A stretch of DNA of 32,672 bases from Methanosarcinales archaeon (GTDB taxonomy: Archaea > Halobacteriota > Syntropharchaeia > Alkanophagales > Methanospirareceae), in NCBI GenBank assembly GCA_025464325.1, contig JAODGH010000030.1, positions 1 to 32,672 of the forward strand. Reading direction: 5' to 3'. A program made the position numbers and the translations under genes. This document shows, one piece after another, positions 24,376 to 32,672 of the stretch. Each line of letters starts with the position of its first letter. The stretch's first letter is position 1. Under the pieces are notes generated by a model, which made no database searches, was not told the DNA's origin, and was given only the letters and a program-made list of their open reading frames with translations.

Positions 24376-25549
24376 TGTAATTACATAATGGGTCCTCAGC
24401 CCATATATCACCATATTCTGAGAATGCGCGAATGCGGCAGCCACCACCACATAGCTCCTTGTACGCGCATGAGCCACATTTGCCCTTGAGATGCTGTGTC
24501 TTCTCCCGGAACGCCTTTAAAATCGGATTGGTGGCATCATCCCACAGTTCATAGAACTTACTCTCCCGTATATTGCCGATTTTGAACTCATCCATCTGTG
24601 CGAACTGGCATGGATAGACATTACCGTAAGGATCAACGTTCGCTACACGATCGCCCGCACTACATGAGTCACCGGTATATTGTAGAAGCTTAAGTGCATT
24701 CTCGTACTCGGGATTGTCTTCGGCTTTCAGCTTCTCCAGTAGATAGATACCATCCTGTGGCGCATCAACGGTGAGTATCTCCATATCATCGGGACCCATG
24801 GCCTTTGCATACTGGTACAGCATTTCAAAGATCCGATACATCTCCTGTGGCGTCAGTTGCTTATTGTATATGTCCTTACCCCGACCACTGGGCACAAGCC
24901 AGTACACACAGAATCGTGGTACTTTCAACTCGCGCGATAGCGCCAGCAAATCTTCTAACTCATTATAATTGTCCCGCGTCAGTGTGACCCTGATACCTGC
25001 TTTGAGTCCGATCTCCGCGCAGTTGCGCAACGCCTGCACTGCCTTCCGGAAGCATCCTGGCTGATTCCTCATTGCATCGTGTGTCGCTTCTGTTGCACCA
25101 TCGAGCGATACCCCAACATACTCGATACCGGAATCTTTGATCCTCATGGCTACCTCTTTTGTTATCAATGTCCCGTTTGTGCTCAGCGCGGTCTTCAGAC
25201 CATTCTCAGCGGCATAATCTGCAATCGTCCAGAAGTCCTGCCTCATCAATGGCTCCCCGCCCGTGAAGAGCAACAGAGGTACCCGCATCTGCGCAAGGTC
25301 GCTTATAAATTCCTTTGCTTCCTCCAGCGATAGCTCCTGACCGCCATCATGCTGCCCGGTTCCTGCACTGAGGTAGCAATGCTCGCATGCCAGGTTACAC
25401 CTGCTCGTGATGTTCCAGAATACAACAGGTCTGCGCGTCTCCGCGAATGCCAATAACCTGCTCGGCACCTCATGGGGTGGCTTATTCCTGTGCTTCAGAG
25501 CATCACTGACCGTACCTTTACCGTGAACAAGCTGGGTTATTCGTATCAT
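24365..25549 (-). CDS. ahbC: Radical SAM/SPASM heme-pathway enzyme, AhbC (NirJ2) type
   Basis: A 394-residue radical SAM enzyme. The cluster motif is CNLACEHC (Cys51, Cys55, Cys58), followed by LLFTGGEPLMR and a SPASM domain with CSAGDRVANVDPYGNVYPC and a cysteine-rich end (CGSCAYKELCGGGCR). The N-terminal pattern (MIRITQLVHG...VSDALKHR...PVVFWNITSRC) matches AhbC, the 12,18-didecarboxysiroheme deacetylase of the siroheme-dependent heme pathway in archaea and sulfate reducers. The heme-synthase paralogue AhbD is the main alternative. Heme synthesis fits the multiheme cytochromes in this window. It heads a minus-strand operon with thrC and the CoA-binding gene. A TATA-like element lies about 35-50 bp upstream. 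Confidence 0.82.
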   Translation of the reverse strand: MIRITQLVHGKGTVSDALKHRNKPPHEVPSRLLAFAETRRPVVFWNITSRCNLACEHCYLSAGTGQHDGGQELSLEEAKEFISDLAQMRVPLLLFTGGEPLMRQDFWTIADYAAENGLKTALSTNGTLITKEVAMRIKDSGIEYVGVSLDGATEATHDAMRNQPGCFRKAVQALRNCAEIGLKAGIRVTLTRDNYNELEDLLALSRELKVPRFCVYWLVPSGRGKDIYNKQLTPQEMYRIFEMLYQYAKAMGPDDMEILTVDAPQDGIYLLEKLKAEDNPEYENALKLLQYTGDSCSAGDRVANVDPYGNVYPCQFAQMDEFKIGNIRESKFYELWDDATNPILKAFREKTQHLKGKCGSCAYKELCGGGCRIRAFSEYGDIWAEDPLCNYNGI

Positions 25550-25620
25550 TCTTACTCATTAAGCCAATAGAGGTATGGAAGGTTAAGTATTTATTTTAGA
25601 GGTACATACTATCTACTGAG

Positions 25621-25842
25621 ATGAAGAAAGAAGAGCTGATACATCTGCATCTGTTATTGGCTCAATTGAAGAAGTATTGTGAGGAAAAGGGTATAGATTG
25701 CGACTTCGCACGGTATAACGAGCTGGGTATCACTCCTTTCCAGGTGCACAGGAGTAAGGAGGAGCACAAGCAGGCGATATTTATACTTGGCTCTGAGCTT
25801 GTGTCACTGGCAGCGAAGAACAATCTACCACTCTGGAAGTAA
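25621..25842 (+). CDS. UPF0058 family protein
   Basis: A 73-residue archaeal protein. MKKEELIHLHLLLAQLKKY, a YNELGITPFQVHRSKEEHKQAIFILGSEL core and a helical end match UPF0058, a family widespread in euryarchaea with no known function. The product is soluble and helical, with two cysteines (KYCEEK, DCDF). A TATA-like TATTTATTTTAG at about 25587-25598 suggests a leaderless transcript. It is divergent from ahbC. Confidence 0.88.
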   Translation: MKKEELIHLHLLLAQLKKYCEEKGIDCDFARYNELGITPFQVHRSKEEHKQAIFILGSELVSLAAKNNLPLWK

Positions 25843-25857
25843 CCTGTGCCATGCATC

Positions 25858-25918
25858 GTTATCGCTCCCTTTTCCTTCGACGTCAGGGTTTACGCGGGCA
25901 AGGCGATAACAAAAGGGA
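25858..25918. repeat. Interleaved double inverted repeat between convergent genes
   Basis: GTTATCGC (25858-25865) pairs perfectly with GCGATAAC (25903-25910). The immediately adjoining TCCCTTTT (25866-25873) pairs perfectly with AAAAGGGA (25911-25918). The order A-B-A'-B' interleaves the two 8-bp stems, as in a pseudoknot or in two mutually exclusive hairpins with 37-base loops. It lies between the ends of the UPF0058 gene and the isocitrate-dehydrogenase-type gene, so a bidirectional terminator or 3'-end stability element is the simplest reading. Confidence 0.75.
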
Positions 25919-25959
25919 TTATTATTGACATAAATTGTGTTAATCTTGTTGACCTGTTG

Positions 25960-27120
25960 CTACTCTGCACCGCTCAGAGTCGCTAATACGTGGTCGGTAA
26001 ATTCACTACATGTGGCTCCATCTGGTCGACCTGTGATCTGTACCTTCTTCTCAGTTATATCCAGTGCATTGTCCAGTCTACGTGCCTCCTCGGAGAATCC
26101 TATATGCCGTAATAGCATCACTGCCGCACGCATAGCGCTCGTAGGATTCGCATATATAGCACGTCCCTCTTCTACCATTCTCAATGCTGAACCATGAATT
26201 GGCTCGAACATCGCGTATCGTGTGCCTATGTTTGCACTGCCTGCGGTACCAACACCGCCCTGGATCTCCGCAGCCTCGTCTGTTATTATGTCACCATAGA
26301 GGTTGGGGAGCACAACGACCCTGAAATCCGTCCTCCGTTTAGGATCCAGAAGTTTCGCCGCGAATATATCCACGAACCAGTGGTCCCATGCAACCTCTGG
26401 ATAGTCCCGGGCAACACGTTCTGCAGTTGCCAGAAACTTACCGTCTGTCGCTTTTATTATATTCGCCTTTGTGACGACCGTCACCCGATTGATCCCATTT
26501 TGCCGCGCATACTCGAAAGCCATGCGTATTATTCGTTCAGCACCCGTGCTGGTGGTGACCGAGAAATCAATCGCAAGCTCATCGGTGATATGGATTCCCC
26601 TGCTCCCGAGCACGTATGCACCTTCCGTATTCTCACGGAAGAATATCCAGTCTATACCCTTTTCCGGTACCTTCACCGGACGAACATTTGCAAATAGGTC
26701 CAGTTCTCGCCGCAATGTGACGTTCGCACTCTCGAGATTCGGATACCGATCGCCCTCACGGGGTGTGGTCGTTGGTCCTTTTAAGAGTACGTGGCAGTGC
26801 TTTACCGCTTCGAGCACGTCTTCTGGTACCGATTGCATAAGTTTCGCACGGCGTTCTAGCGTTAGCCCCTCTATCTTCTTGAAGATGATTTCTCCCGTAG
26901 CCAGCTTATCAGCCAGCAGGAACTTTAGCACACGTTCGGTCGCATCTATTATGTAAGGACCGATGCCGTCACCACCTACAAAACCTATGACTACAGGTCT
27001 CTGCTTCGGGTAATCGATCCACACCCCGGTCGTCTCCCTCAGACGCCGAATACGGTCCAGTTGTTCCTCAACGATCTGAGCAAAATGCCGTTTTGCTCTC
27101 TCTATCACGTCTTCAGTCAT
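25960..27120 (-). CDS. Isocitrate/isopropylmalate dehydrogenase family enzyme, probably isocitrate dehydrogenase
   Basis: A 386-residue beta-decarboxylating dehydrogenase. Substrate loop SANVTLRRELDLFANVRPVK has the Ser-X-Asn-Val-X-Leu-Arg pattern of isocitrate dehydrogenases and not the Leu-X-X-Leu-Arg of isopropylmalate enzymes. RENTEGAY, catalytic VTKANIIKATDGKF (Lys), and metal aspartates in DHWFVDIFAAKLL and NLYGDIITDEAAE are all present. The cofactor loop (EPIHGSALRMVEEGRAIYANPTS) does not clearly show NAD or NADP preference. An N-terminal extension of about 40 residues (ERAKRHFAQIVEEQLDRIRRL) precedes the fold. No other TCA-cycle gene is adjacent. Homoisocitrate-type activity is a less likely alternative. 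Confidence 0.82.
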   Translation of the reverse strand: MTEDVIERAKRHFAQIVEEQLDRIRRLRETTGVWIDYPKQRPVVIGFVGGDGIGPYIIDATERVLKFLLADKLATGEIIFKKIEGLTLERRAKLMQSVPEDVLEAVKHCHVLLKGPTTTPREGDRYPNLESANVTLRRELDLFANVRPVKVPEKGIDWIFFRENTEGAYVLGSRGIHITDELAIDFSVTTSTGAERIIRMAFEYARQNGINRVTVVTKANIIKATDGKFLATAERVARDYPEVAWDHWFVDIFAAKLLDPKRRTDFRVVVLPNLYGDIITDEAAEIQGGVGTAGSANIGTRYAMFEPIHGSALRMVEEGRAIYANPTSAMRAAVMLLRHIGFSEEARRLDNALDITEKKVQITGRPDGATCSEFTDHVLATLSGAE

Positions 27121-27135
27121 GTTTCGATATACATA

Positions 27136-27210
27136 CGGACCCGGCGGGATTCGAACCCGCGATCCCCGGCTTAGAAGGCCGGTGCTTTATCCTGGCTAAG
27201 CCACGGGCCC
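27136..27210 (-). tRNA. tRNA-Arg (anticodon UCU)
   Basis: The 75-base minus-strand sequence folds as a tRNA. The acceptor stem GGGCCCG pairs with CGGGTCC (one G-U), followed by discriminator G. The D arm includes GCTTAGCC. The anticodon stem CCGGC/GCCGG has loop CTTCTAA, so the anticodon is TCT (reads AGA/AGG). The T arm is CGGGTTCGAATCCCG. The CCA end is not encoded (TATG follows), and I see no intron. A TATA-like AATTAATATAC lies about 35-45 bp upstream. Confidence 0.95.
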
Positions 27211-27295
27211 CGGTCGGATGTCACTACTACTATACCACCTGTTGTATATTAATTTACGAATGCTCGTCTCTCCTGCCTTCTCACGCCTATTGAAG

Positions 27296-30250
<2,955 letters not shown>

Positions 30251-30252
30251 AA

Positions 30253-30262
30253 GTTTTATAAG
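30253..30262 (+). promoter_or_regulatory. TATA-like element of cofD
   Basis: GTTTTATAAG lies about 26-35 bases before the cofD ATG (30288), immediately after the trm5 stop. This suggests a separate, nearly leaderless cofD transcript. Confidence 0.45.
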
Positions 30263-30287
30263 TATCGGTTGAATCGAGAGTATTGGC

Positions 30288-31193
30288 ATGATCATCTTAT
30301 CTGGCGGTACGGGCACGCCCAAGCTGTTACCGGGTTTGAAAGAGGTATTTGGCGAAGAGAATCTCACAATAGTGGTGAATACCGCGGAAGATGTCTATAT
30401 ATCCGGCAATTTAATATGCCCGGATGTTGATTCCGTGATATATACTCTTGCGGGGATAATAGACCGTGAGAGATGGTGGGGCGTTGCAGGCGATACGTTT
30501 CATACTCATAACGCACTGAAGAGGCGAGGGCATGACGAGCGGATGATGATCGGTGATACCGACAGGGCGACCCATATATTGAGGACGGAACTGATAAAGC
30601 GTGGTATGACACTTACAGAAGCCACCTGCGAGCTCAAGGCACGATTCGGTATAAATGCCGAGATACTGCCGATGACCGACGAACGTGTGAGCACAAGGAT
30701 AATCACGCCCGACGGTGAACTCCATTTTCAGGAGTTCTGGGTTACGGAGCATGGAGAGCCCGAGGTATGTGATGTGCGATTTGACGGCATTGAGCGCGCG
30801 AAACCAACCCGGGCAGTTATAAACGCGCTGGAATCCGCACATGAAGTGCTTATAGGACCAAGCAATCCGATAACAAGTATAGGTCCGATCCTGGGTTTGA
30901 AAGGCGTAAGGGAGCTATTGAAGGGTAAAGAGGTGGCAGCGATATCGCCAATAGTGGGTAACGAGCCGGTAAGTGGTCCTGCGGGCAAGCTAATGCGAGC
31001 GAAGGGTTTTGAGGTATCGCCCTCTGGTATCTACAGATGCTATGAGGATTTCCTGGATGCGCTGGTGATAGATAAGAATGATAAGCTGGATGTCGATGTA
31101 GACCTAAAAGTGATAAAAACAGACATACTGATAAGAACACCGGAGGATAGCGTGAGATTGGCGATGCTCCTACGCGATCATCTGGCGTGGTAA
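30288..31193 (+). CDS. cofD: 2-phospho-L-lactate transferase CofD
   Basis: A 301-residue CofD that joins a guanylyl-activated lactyl-type side chain to Fo to give F420-0, in coenzyme F420 biosynthesis. The N-terminal MIILSGGTGTPKLLPGL, NTAEDVYISGNLICPDVDSVIYTLAG, WGVAGDTFHTHNAL, IGDTDRATHILRTELI and IGPSNPITSIGPIL are the family's conserved blocks. Length is typical. It is convergent with the S27ae gene (15 bp gap). It shows that the organism uses F420, as methanogens and ANME archaea do. Confidence 0.97.
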   Translation: MIILSGGTGTPKLLPGLKEVFGEENLTIVVNTAEDVYISGNLICPDVDSVIYTLAGIIDRERWWGVAGDTFHTHNALKRRGHDERMMIGDTDRATHILRTELIKRGMTLTEATCELKARFGINAEILPMTDERVSTRIITPDGELHFQEFWVTEHGEPEVCDVRFDGIERAKPTRAVINALESAHEVLIGPSNPITSIGPILGLKGVRELLKGKEVAAISPIVGNEPVSGPAGKLMRAKGFEVSPSGIYRCYEDFLDALVIDKNDKLDVDVDLKVIKTDILIRTPEDSVRLAMLLRDHLAW

Positions 31194-31208
31194 ACGCCAA
31201 TACCTGGT

Positions 31209-31373
31209 TTATAACTTCCGCCTGAATTCGGTATAGCCACACTTGCCACACGCGTAGCGATCCTTATGCTCCGCCAGGAATACACCCGCACCACAGCGGG
31301 GGCATGTCTTACGCTTATGCTTCAGCTTCAGGTCCTTGCCCTCTTTTACTACCTCATAATATTTATGTATCAT
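31209..31373 (-). CDS. rps27ae: 30S ribosomal protein S27ae
   Basis: A 54-residue ribosomal protein. A basic N-terminus ([20 protein letters not shown]) is followed by a Cys4 zinc ribbon: CPRC (24-27) and CGKC (42-45), ending GYTEFRRKL. This is the archaeal S27ae pattern, without the ubiquitin fusion found in eukaryotes. The ATG at 31373 overlaps the S24e stop by four bases (ATGA), the conserved archaeal S24e-S27ae order. Confidence 0.95.
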   Translation of the reverse strand: MIHKYYEVVKEGKDLKLKHKRKTCPRCGAGVFLAEHKDRYACGKCGYTEFRRKL

Positions 31374-31663
31374 TTCTCTTTCGCACCTTCACCAAAATTC
31401 CTCTTTATTATATGCTCCTCCTCTATCTCCTTCAGTCTGTCTTCATTCTCGTACACCTTTGCATAGCCAACGGTCTCACGCTTGCCAAATTCAGCACGCA
31501 TCCAGTCGATTACAAGCATTTTCGGATTGCACCGAAGCGTTTTCATCAGTGCTGTTCGCACATCCTCCCGACTCGGTGAACCACCGTCATGGCTTACCCG
31601 GAAGAGAACTTCTCTGCGTTTCAACAATTTATTCTCTTTCTCCTTCTCTATCTCTACCTCCAT
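31370..31663 (-). CDS. rps24e: 30S ribosomal protein S24e
   Basis: A 97-residue archaeal ribosomal protein. [36 protein letters not shown] and [27 protein letters not shown] are typical S24e. The ATG at 31663 has GAGGAG about ten bases upstream; a GTG one codon earlier is in frame. It overlaps the downstream S27ae gene by four bases. The usual upstream archaeal partners (spt4, rpoE) are absent, and an ABC ATPase gene is divergent instead. Confidence 0.95.
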   Translation of the reverse strand: MEVEIEKEKENKLLKRREVLFRVSHDGGSPSREDVRTALMKTLRCNPKMLVIDWMRAEFGKRETVGYAKVYENEDRLKEIEEEHIIKRNFGEGAKEK

Positions 31664-31816
31664 CACTGTATCTCCTCTTTATTCTGTATAATGTTAATGT
31701 AGATGGAATAACTTAAATAAAAGGTTTTTATAGAGAGATACAAGCACCTCTCTTTTTAGAAACGATGCCTGATCAAAGTGTCAGGAATGAATATTGATCG
31801 GAGCAAAGTAGAAGTG

Positions 31817-32672
31817 ATGATAAAGATAAAAGACTTGTACAAAGACTGGAAGGGATTCTCGCTCAAAGGCATAAACTTAGAAATAAATAGGGGCGAATAT
31901 TTCGTGATATTGGGTCCTACCGGTGCGGGTAAGACCCTGCTGCTTGAGACAATCGCGGGTTTTTACTACCCTGATCGCGGCGAGGTATGGATAGACGGGC
32001 GTGAAGTGACGAATTTACCGCCGGAACGCAGGAAAATAGGTTTTATCTACCAGGATTATTCGCTCTTCCCGCATCTCACCGTTGAACAGAACATAGAATT
32101 CGGATTGAAGCTGCGAAGATCAAAACTCGGTGATATTACCCGTAAGATAGAGGATATAATGAACTGGCTGGGTATATCGCATATCGCGGATCGGTATCCC
32201 GTAACGTTAAGTGGAGGAGAACAGCAAAAGGTCGCTATTGCCAGAGCGATCGCCATTGAACCTTCTGTATTGCTCCTGGACGAGCCATTGTCCGCATTAG
32301 ACTATCGAACGAGGGTATACCTGCGAGAGGAGTTGAAACGAGTGAAAAACGAATCAGGTATCACCATGGTTCATGTAACGCACGATCAGACGGAGGCGAT
32401 GGTGTTAGCGGATAGAATAGCAGTGATGATGCGCGGGCGAGTAATGCAGGTGGGAACGCCGTACGATATATTTAATAAGCCGCAGAACGAAGAGCTGGCG
32501 GATTTCGTCGGTATTGAGAACATACTGAATGGAGTGGTTAGAAACAATGAGGGCGGTATTGTCGAGATAGAAGTTGATGGATACAGTATATTTGCCGTTT
32601 CGGAATACCGGGCGGGTGATGTAAAGGTGTTCATAAGACCGGAGGATATAACATTGTCTGAACGGCGAGGTG
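31817..32672 (+). CDS. ABC transporter ATPase of the WtpC/ModC type, partial at the window end
   Basis: An ATPase subunit of an oxyanion importer, cut off by the window after 285 codons. Walker A is GPTGAGKT, then Q-loop IYQDYSLFPHLTVEQNIEFGLKL, signature LSGGEQQKVAIARAIA, Walker B LLLDEPLSALD and H-loop VTHDQTEAM. The C-terminal part begins a TOBE-type regulatory domain (ADFVGIENILNGVV...VFIRPEDI). The order and wording resemble tungstate/molybdate WtpC. Sulfate or other CysA-like substrates are possible. The ATG at 31817 fits the family N-terminus (MIKIKDLYKDW); an in-frame ATG at 31787 would add ten residues. It is divergent from S24e. Confidence 0.88.
   Translation, partial: MIKIKDLYKDWKGFSLKGINLEINRGEYFVILGPTGAGKTLLLETIAGFYYPDRGEVWIDGREVTNLPPERRKIGFIYQDYSLFPHLTVEQNIEFGLKLRRSKLGDITRKIEDIMNWLGISHIADRYPVTLSGGEQQKVAIARAIAIEPSVLLLDEPLSALDYRTRVYLREELKRVKNESGITMVHVTHDQTEAMVLADRIAVMMRGRVMQVGTPYDIFNKPQNEELADFVGIENILNGVVRNNEGGIVEIEVDGYSIFAVSEYRAGDVKVFIRPEDITLSERRG

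Noticed and set aside
24376-24477. N-terminal extension of threonine synthase
   Set aside because: It lies within ahbC, lacks family resemblance, and the zinc ribbon starts at the ATG at 24375.

Overview
The window looks like a chromosomal segment of a strictly anaerobic, methanogen-related euryarchaeon. I favour the ANME-1/Syntropharchaeales-type Methanomicrobia, but this is inference from gene content and not a database match. Archaeal markers are ribosomal proteins S24e and S27ae, the diphthamide enzyme Dph2, a DRG-type GTPase, the Trm5 tRNA methyltransferase, an archaeal AlaRS with an N-terminal zinc finger, a UPF0058 protein, TATA-box promoters about 26-30 bp upstream of starts, and a tRNA without encoded CCA. 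CofD (coenzyme F420), the CdhA subunit of CO dehydrogenase/acetyl-CoA synthase and AhbC (the archaeal/sulfate-reducer heme pathway) indicate C1 and heme metabolism. CcmF and two multiheme c-type cytochromes suggest electron flow through cytochromes.

Layout. 1-1.6 kb: tungstate/molybdate-binding lipoprotein-like WtpA (minus), divergent from a small molbindin. 1.7-4.9 kb: a minus-strand block of DRG GTPase, Clp1/Grc3-type RNA 5'-kinase and Dph2, then a stretch with one possible small ORF. 5.1-9.0 kb: a small membrane export-type protein, phosphohexomutase (plus), and TruA with ProB (minus). 9.1-12.7 kb: a cytochrome region, with a tight plus-strand trio (multiheme cytochrome, single-span membrane protein, CcmF) converging on a NapC/NirT-like multiheme cytochrome. 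12.9-16.9 kb: a MoxR-type AAA+ ATPase (CbbQ/NorQ) and a 1040-residue NorD-like VWA protein with helical repeats and an HEXXH motif. 17.0-20.2 kb: alanyl-tRNA synthetase, a hairpin plus T-tract, and a 54-residue unknown gene. 20.3-25.5 kb (minus): AhbC, threonine synthase, a CoA-binding protein and CdhA. 25.6-27.2 kb: a UPF0058 protein, an unusual interleaved inverted repeat, an isocitrate-dehydrogenase-type enzyme and tRNA-Arg(UCU). 27.3-31.7 kb: GyrB overlapping Trm5, CofD, then S27ae and S24e (minus). The window ends inside a WtpC/ModC-type ABC ATPase.

How it fits together: tungstate uptake (WtpA, molbindin, WtpC-like ATPase) could feed tungsto-enzymes such as formylmethanofuran dehydrogenase, which is not in the window. 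AhbC makes heme, CcmF attaches heme to the cytochromes, and CdhA and CofD belong to the C1/F420 core. The AAA+/VWA pair lies directly beside the cytochromes and has no obvious client such as NO reductase or Rubisco here. It is the best candidate for an undescribed system. No mobile element, CRISPR array or prophage was seen.
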